Positions 23,352 to 31,635 of a stretch of DNA of 32,518 nt are shown piece after piece. Positions within the stretch are counted from its first letter, which is position 1. Every line of letters starts with the position of its first letter. The notes below the pieces were generated by a model. That model was given only the letters and a program-made list of their open reading frames with translations, did no database searches and was not told where the DNA came from. Location of the stretch: the NCBI GenBank assembly GCA_964419225.1, contig CAYQPF010000043.1, positions 1-32,518 on the forward strand. The letters run 5' to 3'. The translations under genes were made by a program, and so were the position numbers. Source of the DNA: CAYQPF01 sp964419225. Its GTDB lineage: Bacteria; Cloacimonadota; Cloacimonadia; Cloacimonadales; CAYQPF01.

Positions 23352-24071
23352 TTAATTATGGACAAAAGTACCAACTTCTTTACTCAATATGGCAGCTTTC
23401 AGATTTCCTTTTACCCCGATATTAAACACCTTTAAGGGCATATCATAATCTCGGGCAAGAGAAAAGGCTGTCATATCCATGACATTTAAATGACGTGCCA
23501 AAGTCTCATCATAAGTTATATCTTCAATGAACTGGGCATTCTTATCTTTTTTTGGGTCTGCTGAATATACTCCGTCAACTTTAGTACCCTTCATAACCAA
23601 ATCAGCTTTCAACTCCACAGCACGCAGAACTGCTGCTGTATCGGTTGTGAAGAATGGATTGCCGGTTCCACCGCAAAAGAAACAAATCTTGCCTTCTTTC
23701 ATCGATGTTTCGGCCCGCTTGGGAGTATAAAACTTCGCGACTTTATCAACCTGAATCGCAGAATAAATCTCGGTGTTATAATTCTTCTTTCTCAAAACAT
23801 CCCCAAGTATCAGAGCATTCTGAATAGTTGCCAGCATGCCGACACTATCTCCTACTACTCTGTCTGTATCGGGATAATCTCCGCCTCTGAAAAAATTGCC
23901 TCCGCCCAGTACAATGCCCAGACTCAATCCCAGCTTCTTACTGCTGATGATCTCTTCAGCTATGAATTCCAAAACAGAGCTATCGAAACCAAAACCTTTA
24001 CTACCTGCTAAATATTCTCCACTGAGCTTAAGTATTACTCTATGGATTTTTTCCGGTTGATAGACTCTCAT
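23352..24071 (-). CDS. pyrH: Uridylate kinase (UMP kinase)
   Basis: Phosphorylates UMP to UDP with ATP; hexameric amino-acid-kinase fold, 239 residues. Motifs: LKLSGEYLAG (N-terminal phosphate loop), LGIVLGGGNFFRGG, DSVGMLATIQNALILGD, GTGNPFFTTDTAA and LVMKGTKVDGVYSADPKKD. It starts 2 nt after the tsf stop, the usual order tsf-pyrH-frr. Confidence 0.97.
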   Translation of the reverse strand: MRVYQPEKIHRVILKLSGEYLAGSKGFGFDSSVLEFIAEEIISSKKLGLSLGIVLGGGNFFRGGDYPDTDRVVGDSVGMLATIQNALILGDVLRKKNYNTEIYSAIQVDKVAKFYTPKRAETSMKEGKICFFCGGTGNPFFTTDTAAVLRAVELKADLVMKGTKVDGVYSADPKKDKNAQFIEDITYDETLARHLNVMDMTAFSLARDYDMPLKVFNIGVKGNLKAAILSKEVGTFVHN

Positions 24072-24073
24072 AT

Positions 24074-24667
24074 CTATTCACCTAAAGCAAAACGCACAAA
24101 TCTGCTGATCTGAATGTTCTCGCCCATTGCTAACATAGCATCGGTTAATAAAGCTTTGACTGTCTTGTCGGGATCTTTCACAAATTCCTGCTCTAACAAG
24201 CAATTTTGCTTGATAAATTTCTGAATCTGACCATCAACTACCTTATCAATGATTGCTTCTTTCTTGCCTTCATTCAAAGCAGTATTTTTTAATATTTCTC
24301 TTTCTTTCTCAATTACAGCAGGATCCAACTTGTCTTCAGAAAGTGCTAAAGGATTATTAGCAGCTATCTGCATAGCTAAATCTTTGCAAAGATTGATGAA
24401 ATTGTCTGTTCTTGCTACGAAATCAGTCTCACAGTTAACTTCAATCAATACACCGATCTTGCCGTTACCATGAATATAAGAATGAATTCTTCCTTCTTTT
24501 GTAGCTCTTTCAGCTTTGGCAGCAGCCTTACTGATTCCTTTCTCTCTTAAATATATAATTGCTTTTTCTATATCACCGTTACATTCAACAAGGGCTTTCT
24601 TACAGTCCATCATGCCAACGCCGGTTTTTTCTCTTAAATCTTTTACTATTGCTGCAGTGATTTCCAT
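24074..24667 (-). CDS. tsf: Elongation factor Ts, short form
   Basis: GDP/GTP exchange factor for EF-Tu. 197 residues, the short type known from Thermus and some other phyla, with a single core subdomain instead of the duplicated core of E. coli (about 283 aa). The N-terminal UBA-like region includes TGVGMMDCKKALVEC and the loop IYLREKGISKAAAKAERATKEG; the core has VEVNCETDFVAR-type sequence (LIEVNCETDFVARTDNF). The MGENIQISRFVRF end is typical. It lies 118 nt after rpsB with a hairpin between them. Confidence 0.97.
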   Translation of the reverse strand: MEITAAIVKDLREKTGVGMMDCKKALVECNGDIEKAIIYLREKGISKAAAKAERATKEGRIHSYIHGNGKIGVLIEVNCETDFVARTDNFINLCKDLAMQIAANNPLALSEDKLDPAVIEKEREILKNTALNEGKKEAIIDKVVDGQIQKFIKQNCLLEQEFVKDPDKTVKALLTDAMLAMGENIQISRFVRFALGE

Positions 24668-24750
24668 TTATTTCTCCTCTTTATTGGTTAAACAAATCTT
24701 TATATGACATTTACTCTAAATTTCTCATTGTCTCAGGGAAAATCAGGGAA

Positions 24751-24776
24751 AAGCGCCGTCCGTTAAAACGACGCTT
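24751..24776 (-). terminator. Hairpin between rpsB and tsf (attenuator-like)
   Basis: On the minus strand AAGCGTCGT pairs with ACGGCGCTT (nine pairs, one G-T) around an 8-nt loop, followed by TTTTCCC, so the U-tract is short. Partial termination or RNA processing between rpsB and tsf is likely. A direct repeat TCAGGGAAAA (two copies, 24734-24753) follows. Confidence 0.55.
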
Positions 24777-24785
24777 ATTTATTGT

Positions 24786-25580
24786 TTAAGATATAAAATC
24801 TTCCTCTTTTAACTCAGGAAGTTCAATCTCTTCTTCTTTTTCATCTTCAGAAACAAATTCATCGGTGACCGGTTTAACTACATCTTCACCTTCCATCATA
24901 CTCTGTCTGCCTTCAACTACTGCATTTGCCAAAATATCGGCAATTAAATGAATAGCTCTGATGGCATCATCATTGGAAGGAATAACATAATCAACTTCAT
25001 CAGGATTACAGTTTGTGTCAACCATACCAATAATCGGAATACCAAGCTTCTGGGCTTCCTTTACGGCGATATCTTCATTTACTGTATCTACGATAAAAAC
25101 GGCTCCGGGGACTCTGTCCATGCCACGAATTCCACCTAAAGCTTCATTGATCTTCTCGTATTTTCTCTGCATACGGGTAGCTTCCAATTTGGTGAAACTT
25201 TTGATTGTTCCGTCTTCTTTGATTCCTTCAAGATAGTCTAATTTGCTGATACTGTGACGGATTGTGGACATATTAGTCAACATTCCACCATACCAGCGAT
25301 TATTTATATAATATGCACCGCATTTTTTTGCAGCGGCTTCAATAGCATCCTGGGCTTGTTTTTTTGTTCCTACGAACAGGATATAATCGCCCTTGGAAGC
25401 CACTTCTTTTAAGAATTGATAAGCTTCATTGATGGCATCTACTGTTTGTTTCAGATCCAATATATGAATACCATTTCTCTTGATGAAGATGTACTTCTTC
25501 ATCTTAGGATTCCATTTGTGGGTCTGATGCCCAAAATGTACTCCTGCTTCCAGCAATTGTTTCATGCTTACAACTGACAT
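24786..25580 (-). CDS. rpsB: 30S ribosomal protein S2
   Basis: 264 residues with the signature MKQLLEAGVHFGHQTHKWNPKM, then YILFVGTKKQAQDAI, YYINNRWYGGMLTN and IIGMVDTNCNPDEVDYVIPSNDDAIRAI split across the usual positions. The C-terminus is extended by about 30 acidic residues (EDEKEEEIELPELKEEDF), as in many related phyla. It is preceded by a 118-nt leader after rpsI. Confidence 0.98.
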   Translation of the reverse strand: MSVVSMKQLLEAGVHFGHQTHKWNPKMKKYIFIKRNGIHILDLKQTVDAINEAYQFLKEVASKGDYILFVGTKKQAQDAIEAAAKKCGAYYINNRWYGGMLTNMSTIRHSISKLDYLEGIKEDGTIKSFTKLEATRMQRKYEKINEALGGIRGMDRVPGAVFIVDTVNEDIAVKEAQKLGIPIIGMVDTNCNPDEVDYVIPSNDDAIRAIHLIADILANAVVEGRQSMMEGEDVVKPVTDEFVSEDEKEEEIELPELKEEDFIS

Positions 25581-25698
25581 TCTTACTCCTTATGTTACGG
25601 TTAATTATCTAAGCAAGGATGTACGCAATACAATTTCCTGTTTCAGACAGAAAACACCGCTTTGCAACTCCTTGATTAGCTTGGTTAAAAGCTCAAGA
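25581..25698 (-). promoter_or_regulatory. Structured leader of rpsB
   Basis: 118 nt between rpsI and rpsB with two stems on the minus strand. One is CTTG-AGCTT-ttaacc-AAGCT-aat-CAAG (25697-25671), directly after the rpsI stop. The other pairs TTTTCTGT with ACAGGAAA (25654-25634). No U-tract follows, so they are not intrinsic terminators. A site for autoregulation by S2 or an internal processing/promoter region is possible but unproven. Confidence 0.35.
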
Positions 25699-26085
25699 TT
25701 AACGTTTAGAGAATTGGAATCTCTTTCTCGCTTTCGGACGACCGGGTTTCTTTCTTTCAACCATTCTCGGGTCACGTGTCAATAAACCATTCTTCTTCAA
25801 AATGGGCTTCAAGTTCTCGTCAAATTTAACAAGAGCTCTCGCTATGCCGTGTCTGATCGCTCCAGCCTGACCGGATAATCCGCCACCACATACATTCACT
25901 TTCATGTCAAATTTGTTGGTTAATTCTGTTAATTCAAAAGGTTGTTCAACTATCATTTCCAAAATCTCTCTGGAAAGATATTTCTTCATTCCCTTATGAT
26001 TGATGATTCTTTTACCAGTGCCCTGGGTTAAACGGACACGAGCTACAGAGGTCTTTCTTCTTCCTACTGCATCAAAATATTGCAT
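25699..26085 (-). CDS. rpsI: 30S ribosomal protein S9
   Basis: 128 residues, normal length. Begins YFDAVGRRKTSVARVRLTQG and contains VCGGGLSGQAGAIRHGIARAL and the basic tail RKKPGRPKARKRFQFSKR, whose C-terminal Lys-Arg reaches the P-site tRNA. It lies 11 nt after rplM, the standard L13-S9 pair. Confidence 0.98.
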   Translation of the reverse strand: MQYFDAVGRRKTSVARVRLTQGTGKRIINHKGMKKYLSREILEMIVEQPFELTELTNKFDMKVNVCGGGLSGQAGAIRHGIARALVKFDENLKPILKKNGLLTRDPRMVERKKPGRPKARKRFQFSKR

Positions 26086-26096
26086 CTAGTCTCCTC

Positions 26097-26531
26097 CTAA
26101 TCAGCAAACTTTAAAACTTTCGGCTGCTGAGCTTGATGTGGATGCTCTTTGCCTGAATAAATTTTAAGTTTGGTTAACAATTGTCTGCCCAAGGCATTCT
26201 TGGGTAGCATGCCTTTGACAGCACGACGGATAATCTCTTCGGGTTTTACCTGCATTAATCTGCGGAAAGGAACTTCTTTTAAACCACCGGGATATCCACT
26301 ATACTGAGGATATACCTTCTGCAATTCTTTTCTTCCGGTTACTAAAACTTTTTCAGCATTGATCACAACGATAAAATCGCCGGTATCAAGATTTGGGCTG
26401 AAATAAGGTTTGTTTTTACCTCTAAGAACAGTTGCAATCTTGGTCGAAATTCTTCCCAATGCCTGACCTTCAGCATCGACTACATACCAGTCTTGCTTGA
26501 TCATGTCTGGACTTGGTGTCACAGTTCTCAT
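26097..26531 (-). CDS. rplM: 50S ribosomal protein L13
   Basis: 144 residues, normal length. Conserved WYVVDAEGQALGRISTKIA, LRGKNKPYFSP, GDFIVVINAEKVLVTGRK, YSGYPGGLKEV, VKGMLPKNALGRQLLTKLKIY and GKEHPHQAQQP. First gene of the block rplM-rpsI-rpsB-tsf-pyrH-frr. Confidence 0.98.
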   Translation of the reverse strand: MRTVTPSPDMIKQDWYVVDAEGQALGRISTKIATVLRGKNKPYFSPNLDTGDFIVVINAEKVLVTGRKELQKVYPQYSGYPGGLKEVPFRRLMQVKPEEIIRRAVKGMLPKNALGRQLLTKLKIYSGKEHPHQAQQPKVLKFAD

Positions 26532-26562
26532 TTCTACTCCTTTTCATTTTTTCTAGGAATAA

Positions 26563-26592
26563 CCAATATTTTAGTTTCAGACAAATTGTCAA
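26563..26592 (-). promoter_or_regulatory. Candidate promoter of the rplM block
   Basis: A perfect minus-strand TTGACA (26592-26587) stands about 55 nt before the rplM start. The -10 is less certain: TATTGG with an 18-nt spacer or ATATTG with 17. Confidence 0.45.
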
Positions 26593-26717
26593 GAAGGAGT
26601 TGTTATTTTTACCCGTTACCGTTGAATACTGCTATTTAACCCGGGTCTGCAACGAAGAAAGATGAATAATCTTGAAATTTATTGGATCCGGGAATACCTG
26701 CTACTCCTAAGTCCGGT

Positions 26718-28460
26718 TTAGTTATTATTCCTGCAGATCCGAAATCCAACAGCACTGCTGAAAGTGGTCGGTAAACTCATATCCCTTGCATCCGCAAGAC
26801 AGCTGCCAAAATTATTTGACCAGCTGCCTCCGCGCTTGATCCGATAGAGCCCGGTTTCGGCACCATGCGGATTATTCCCCTGTAAATATCCATATGCTAT
26901 AGAAACCTGATCCCAACACCATTCCCAAACATTTCCGGACATATCATAAATTACTAGGCCATTTGCTAGTTTTCCCCCGACTGCATGGGTACTGTTATCA
27001 GAATTGATTATATACCAGGCTGTTTCATCTAAATTCTCAATATAAGGTGTTGAATAGCTTCTCCCCTGGGCAGCATATTGCCATTCTGCTTCGGTAGGAA
27101 GCCTGTAACCATTAGCTGACCAATCACAAATGATATTTACATGATTCCCATCAAAAAAATTCCAGCCAAAAGGCCATAATGAAGGATTTGTGCCATATGT
27201 AGAATAAGAATAACAGGGAGTTAAACCTTCAGCTATGCTTCTTTTATTACAATATGTAATTGCATTGAACCAGGTTACTTGCTCTACAGGAAGATTAAGA
27301 ACTCCGCTAAAATGAGAAGGATTAATACCCATGGTGCTGAAATACTCAGTTTGTGTAATCTCATATTTTTGTAGATAATAAGCTGAAAGTGTGACTTGAT
27401 AAGTCTGATAATAAGGCTGGTAAACAGTAACTCCAAATGATCCTCCCTGAACAAAAACAAATCCACTTTCAACTGAGCTCCATATCCTATATACTGCACT
27501 CTGAAGAGCACTGGGGGTCAATCCTGTTTTGAAAGCTTTCGCCTTAAGAGTTGTTGTCTGAGTTATCAAAACAGGTTCATTATAAACCGTGGAGGAGACA
27601 TCCGGCTCCTGCCCGTTTGTGGTATAACGGATTACAGCCCCAACCGTACTACAGGAAATAGTTACTCTCTGCTGAGAAGTATATGTTCCTGCCTGCAAAT
27701 TAAATAAAGGTGTATCTACTGAAGGATAAATGATTACATAATTTGCAGTTACAATATCGCTGGCTGTGTACCCTGTCTTGAATGCTCTGGCTTTAAGTAT
27801 AGTAGTCGCTGTTATTGAAACTGCTCCGGCATAAACTTCAGAAGAATCGGTAGGATCACTCCCATCCAGAGTATATCTGATCTCTGCTTCTGCTGTAATA
27901 CAAAACATTGAAACTGCCTGGGCACTTTGATATGTTCCTTCACTCAAAGTAAATGAAGGATTGGCACAAATATGGGAATTATCCCGGGTCACATTTAACA
28001 ACTCACCAAATTCTGCGGTTGTATTGGCTGCTTCTGCCTGTGAGGCCTGAGGTTGATAAAATTTTATTACAATAGCTTCACCTGTGTTCCCACTCCAGGA
28101 AATCTTCATATATGAACCTGACATACTACTATCCGGATGTTCATGCCAAAACACTATCAATTCCCTTGCTTCATTACTAAAAGTTAGTATCTTGGCCTTC
28201 GATTTGTGATCCGGAAAATAAAATGCTAGTAGAGTATCATTTACCGTCATCGTGAAGTTTACAGACTGATTATTACCGGTCTGTTCAACACCTGACCATG
28301 TGCCTGTGATTTCCAGATTTGGATTGACTTCAGGACCTGATGTACTTTTCTTTTCTGAGCAACTCAATAAAAAACATAAAGAGATAATTACCGGCAGGAA
28401 TACACTTAAAAATGCTAATCCTTTTCTCTGCGATAAAATTAAATTGTTTCGCTGTCCCAT
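26718..28460 (-). CDS. Lipoprotein with chitobiase-type repeats and FGE/SUMF1-like domain
   Basis: 580 residues. A lipoprotein signal ends at the lipobox LLSC (Cys of FLLSCSEKK, about residue 34). Residues of about 48-150 form a beta-rich domain (ITGTWSGVEQTGNN). Two CHB_HEX_C-type repeats follow at about 165-245 and 247-325, each with IRYTxDG/NGxEPxxSSxVY and LKARAFKTGYT-like sequence. The C-terminal 250 residues are a formylglycine-generating-enzyme-like domain: FVFVQGGSF, EITQTEYF, PVEQVTWFNAITYCNKRS, YRLPTEAEWQYAAQG, YDMSGNVWEWCWD and VGFRICRN. The paired catalytic cysteines of true FGE are not evident, so a structural or binding role is more likely. There is no T9SS tail; it is probably anchored in the outer membrane or facing the surface. 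Confidence 0.9.
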   Translation of the reverse strand: MGQRNNLILSQRKGLAFLSVFLPVIISLCFLLSCSEKKSTSGPEVNPNLEITGTWSGVEQTGNNQSVNFTMTVNDTLLAFYFPDHKSKAKILTFSNEARELIVFWHEHPDSSMSGSYMKISWSGNTGEAIVIKFYQPQASQAEAANTTAEFGELLNVTRDNSHICANPSFTLSEGTYQSAQAVSMFCITAEAEIRYTLDGSDPTDSSEVYAGAVSITATTILKARAFKTGYTASDIVTANYVIIYPSVDTPLFNLQAGTYTSQQRVTISCSTVGAVIRYTTNGQEPDVSSTVYNEPVLITQTTTLKAKAFKTGLTPSALQSAVYRIWSSVESGFVFVQGGSFGVTVYQPYYQTYQVTLSAYYLQKYEITQTEYFSTMGINPSHFSGVLNLPVEQVTWFNAITYCNKRSIAEGLTPCYSYSTYGTNPSLWPFGWNFFDGNHVNIICDWSANGYRLPTEAEWQYAAQGRSYSTPYIENLDETAWYIINSDNSTHAVGGKLANGLVIYDMSGNVWEWCWDQVSIAYGYLQGNNPHGAETGLYRIKRGGSWSNNFGSCLADARDMSLPTTFSSAVGFRICRNNN

Positions 28461-28513
28461 ACTTACTTCCCATATTTAGTATAATGATTTCTGAACCATA
28501 TGTTTGATGCTAA

Positions 28514-31237
28514 TCACTTAATGAGAATCATCTTCTTCCGGATTGTCCTGTTGCCATCCGCTAGTTTATAAAAATATACTCCACTTCCAACCTGTTTGTT
28601 ATTACTGTCTTTTCCATTCCAAACTACAGAGTGTTCACCCTTGCCTTGCTTAACATCTACAAGTGTTTTAACCAGCTGTCCTCTAACATTATAAACATCC
28701 AGAGTAACTAGAGAGTTAACCGGAATATTATACCTGATCGTTGTGCTGGGATTAAAAGGATTGGGGTAATTATTGAACAAATATAGATCGGGTTGAACAT
28801 TGTTAACACTATCATCTGTATCAACAGGATCTGTAAAAACCAGTTGGTAATGAAATGCACTGGACATACTATTTGAATTCAGACAGGTTTTCCAATACAG
28901 AAAAGCCAGATTTTCTATGGTGGGATAAATTCCTAGTTCCAAGATATTGCCATTTGATATACTGACCTGCTGATTCAAGATTGTCGAGCCTCCGGCTGAA
29001 AGAATTCTTACAAACACTGTATTTCCTTTAACAGAAGATAATATTATCCGGTCATTTATCACCCTGGCCTCAAAAATTGACACATTGTCATCAATTATGA
29101 TTCCATTACTTCCCCAGTTTGGGACAAAGTCGCTATTCTGCCAGGAATAACACTGACCCTTTAACTTCAATTGCCCATTCTGTGTTTCATTCCAAAGTAA
29201 ATAAATCTCATCATTTATCTCTAAAAGTCTATAGCTGTTGATTAATCCTGTTGTATTCAGCAGGGAAAAGCCATTGTTTAATTCTATGAACATCCCGTTT
29301 TCAGGATTTATAAGCACAGCATTTATTTCTGTTTCTCCTCTTCTCCAGGTTACCAGATATCCGGCATTGCTAAGAACACCCTGCACAAAACTATCTGAAA
29401 CATTCCCTGTTACTTGAAGACCACCAAAAGGAATATAATCCGGACATGTTGCATCATCATTTATTTTATAATAGAATAAATTCGAACCTGATTTAAACAA
29501 AAAATTATTCCCGGAGTTAGTAACATATTCATAAGCCACTGGAAGCGATAACTGATAGTTTTGATTGAATATAAAATTGTTCATAGCCCGAACATGACCC
29601 GCAGTATCTACGCTAAGCACAGCTCCCTCTGTATTAAAGTACCTTGAAATGTCAATACAACTACTCATAGTGAACATTTCGCTGTTACCATTTTCAGGAT
29701 CATAAGCCGTAGCAAAAGATCCATCTCCCTGAGTATTACACAAATGATATAATCTATTATCCAGAGTTTTAGCAAAAAATGAATAAATATCATTTCCACC
29801 ACAATTTTGGAAATTTATCCACAAACCCAACTCGCCTTCCGTATTCAACCTGTTTACCTTCCAGTTGTTTGTTTCCCCTGTAACAACAACCATTTTGCTG
29901 CCTAAATCATAATTTTTTGAATTAAGCATTGTGAAAGTATAGGAAGGAAAAAGAGTAATTGTGGCAGAATAATTCAGGATAATTATATTATAAATCCCTA
30001 TACTTAAGGTGTTCTCTTGCTTTTTTAGAATCGCAAAACCATTTGCAATTGGCAGAAACATTAAATATTCAGGATCTAACGATAAACTCCTACTTGTTAT
30101 CAGCTGCATGTCTGAATTCAGTGCATAATAATTGAATGATTCATATCCACCTCCACCATAGTACTGCGTTACTTTGTGGATAAAATAACATATTTTATCA
30201 TTCATAAAATATGGTCCATAAAGTGATAATGCCTCAGATACCATGTTACCATTATATGAAGCTGTACCTATTTCCAATCCTGAAATGTAAACACCCTGAG
30301 AATCATACTTTTTACAAAAATAATGGTATGTCGTCGTGGGCTCAGTCCCACCATAATCTGTATGTTCATAATATGTGGTGAGAATCAGGTTCTGTGTTTC
30401 AGGAATAAGAAGTATTCTGCTGATATAATTACCCTGAGGTAGCAGGATTTCCCAGCTTAATTCATTATTTGCATTGTATTTATGCATACCTGCTGAATTA
30501 AAACACAAATAGTCCTGGTTGTCATAAAAAACAACAGAAGTACCGGGTTTTGTTAAGGATGTACCCACAGATCCATTTGCTTCTATCGTATAAATGTGCA
30601 TTATATCGGAACCAATACTGACGAAGAACTTAAATGTCGATGTACTCAAAGCCAGAATATTTAAATAATTACCCCATGCCGTTACTCCCGTTAAAGGTAA
30701 CGACATCAAATCATAACTCAGAACACCAGAGGACTCGAGGTGTCCATACTTAACTGTATTATTCTGCTCGATGAAAGCAACATATGCTCCACCGGATAAA
30801 TCAGATGTCAAAAGAAATTGTTGCTTAGCTCCTGAGGAACTACTGATTATAATGTCGTTTGCCCAAAGAATACTTCCTTCAGTGCTTATTTTCTGAGCTT
30901 TCAACACATTAGCATTACTGATCCAATATATGATCACTCCGTTATCGCTGGCTTTTATACAGCCAAGATCACTGTTTATACCGTTTAAATCTGTGGAAAT
31001 TACTAAAGAATTATTATTCCAAAGTGCCGTTCCAGCAACATCCGTACACTTTGCCTGAAGTGAATATCCTACCGAATCTATTCCCATACAGACACTGATG
31101 ATTTTGTCATTCACAACAACCGCACTTGTTTTTCCATTCTCCCTGGCAGTCAGAGCTGTATCATGTTCCCAAATAAGTTGGGCATTTAAACAAATAGCAC
31201 ATAATAGATAAATAATTACTAAAAATATTCTATTCAT
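28514..31237 (-). CDS. Large secreted beta-rich protein with T9SS C-terminal sorting domain
   Basis: 907 residues from the ATG at 31237, where GGAGG is 4 nt upstream; an upstream in-frame ATG lacks a site. Signal peptide 1-19 (IFLVIIYLLCAICLNA). The long middle is made of many short beta-strand segments with Trp, Tyr, Asn and Gly, propeller-like, and matches no enzyme I know. The last 85 residues are the Por-secretion type-A tail: NYPNPFNPSTTIRYNIP, VYNVRGQLVKTLV, VWNGKDSNNKQVGSGVYFYKL and KKMILIK. Type IX secretion would move it through the outer membrane and cut or anchor it. Next to it are the SUMF1 lipoprotein and another sorted protein. Confidence 0.9.
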   Translation of the reverse strand: MNRIFLVIIYLLCAICLNAQLIWEHDTALTARENGKTSAVVVNDKIISVCMGIDSVGYSLQAKCTDVAGTALWNNNSLVISTDLNGINSDLGCIKASDNGVIIYWISNANVLKAQKISTEGSILWANDIIISSSSGAKQQFLLTSDLSGGAYVAFIEQNNTVKYGHLESSGVLSYDLMSLPLTGVTAWGNYLNILALSTSTFKFFVSIGSDIMHIYTIEANGSVGTSLTKPGTSVVFYDNQDYLCFNSAGMHKYNANNELSWEILLPQGNYISRILLIPETQNLILTTYYEHTDYGGTEPTTTYHYFCKKYDSQGVYISGLEIGTASYNGNMVSEALSLYGPYFMNDKICYFIHKVTQYYGGGGYESFNYYALNSDMQLITSRSLSLDPEYLMFLPIANGFAILKKQENTLSIGIYNIIILNYSATITLFPSYTFTMLNSKNYDLGSKMVVVTGETNNWKVNRLNTEGELGLWINFQNCGGNDIYSFFAKTLDNRLYHLCNTQGDGSFATAYDPENGNSEMFTMSSCIDISRYFNTEGAVLSVDTAGHVRAMNNFIFNQNYQLSLPVAYEYVTNSGNNFLFKSGSNLFYYKINDDATCPDYIPFGGLQVTGNVSDSFVQGVLSNAGYLVTWRRGETEINAVLINPENGMFIELNNGFSLLNTTGLINSYRLLEINDEIYLLWNETQNGQLKLKGQCYSWQNSDFVPNWGSNGIIIDDNVSIFEARVINDRIILSSVKGNTVFVRILSAGGSTILNQQVSISNGNILELGIYPTIENLAFLYWKTCLNSNSMSSAFHYQLVFTDPVDTDDSVNNVQPDLYLFNNYPNPFNPSTTIRYNIPVNSLVTLDVYNVRGQLVKTLVDVKQGKGEHSVVWNGKDSNNKQVGSGVYFYKLADGNRTIRKKMILIK

Positions 31238-31258
31238 AAAACCTCCGGCTATACTTAA

Positions 31259-31287
31259 CATTTAAATTATCTATATTTACATGTCAA
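31259..31287 (-). promoter_or_regulatory. Candidate promoter of the T9SS-sorted protein gene
   Basis: Minus-strand TTGACA (31287-31282), 17-nt spacer, TAAATG (31264-31259), followed by GGAGG and the ATG at 31237. The -10 is weak. Confidence 0.4.
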
Positions 31288-31394
31288 GGAAATTTTGGGA
31301 TTTTTGCTTCATTAAAAAACCAAAAATAATGAAGAGTCTTAATGGGTTTGAACCAGACTTGTTCATTAGCTGAACGCTAGTCCCTCTTCAAATC

Positions 31395-31465
31395 TCGTAT
31401 AATATGATTGCAGGAATCAAAGTGCCAATATCCTACATATGATATCAGAAATAGGCTTAATGCTA
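31395..31465. repeat. 71-bp inverted-repeat element, copy A
   Basis: The outer arms GTATAATATGAT (31397-31408) and CATATGATATC (31436-31446) are near-complementary, followed by the conserved AAATAGGCTTAATGCTA. It aligns without gaps to 31564-31634 at 59 of 71 positions; the right 38 nt differ at only four sites, all transitions. Confidence 0.8.
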
Positions 31466-31473
31466 TTTTAATT

Positions 31474-31492
31474 TCGTATCATATGACTAGAG
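31474..31492. repeat. Partial copy (left arm) of the 71-bp element
   Basis: TCGTATCATATGACTAGAG matches the first 19 nt of copy B at 17 positions. The right half is absent; a different inverted repeat follows. Confidence 0.6.
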
Positions 31493-31563
31493 GAGACAAG
31501 AATATCAAGCTCCTCTGGTATTGTATCAGTAAAATTTGCTGGAATCTATTCCCTATTTGAAGT

Positions 31564-31634
31564 TCGTATCATATGATTACAGAAATGATATTGTCTATAT
31601 CCTACATATGATACTAAAAATAGGCTTGATGCTA
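31564..31634. repeat. 71-bp inverted-repeat element, copy B
   Basis: The arms GTATCATATG (31567-31576 region) and CATATGATAC (31605-31614) are perfect inverted complements. It ends with AAATAGGCTTGATGCTA, which runs into the TGA stop of the RCC1-like gene (31636-31638). It could form a long hairpin in the 3' end of that transcript. Confidence 0.8.
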
Positions 31635-31635
31635 A

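Larger units (their letters stand above)
31238..31635. other. 398-nt repeat-containing spacer between the two T9SS-sorted genes
   Basis: No ORF. It contains the promoter candidate at 31259-31287 and the inverted-repeat element family at 31395-31634. 31489-31516 has a 7-bp inverted repeat, AGAGGAG...CTCCTCT. 31288-31394 shows nothing I can interpret. Confidence 0.6.

Noticed and set aside
31395..31634. Possible transposon ends
   Set aside because: The CATATG-containing arms are inverted, but no transposase, no target-site duplication and no larger unit is seen; kept only as a repeat element.
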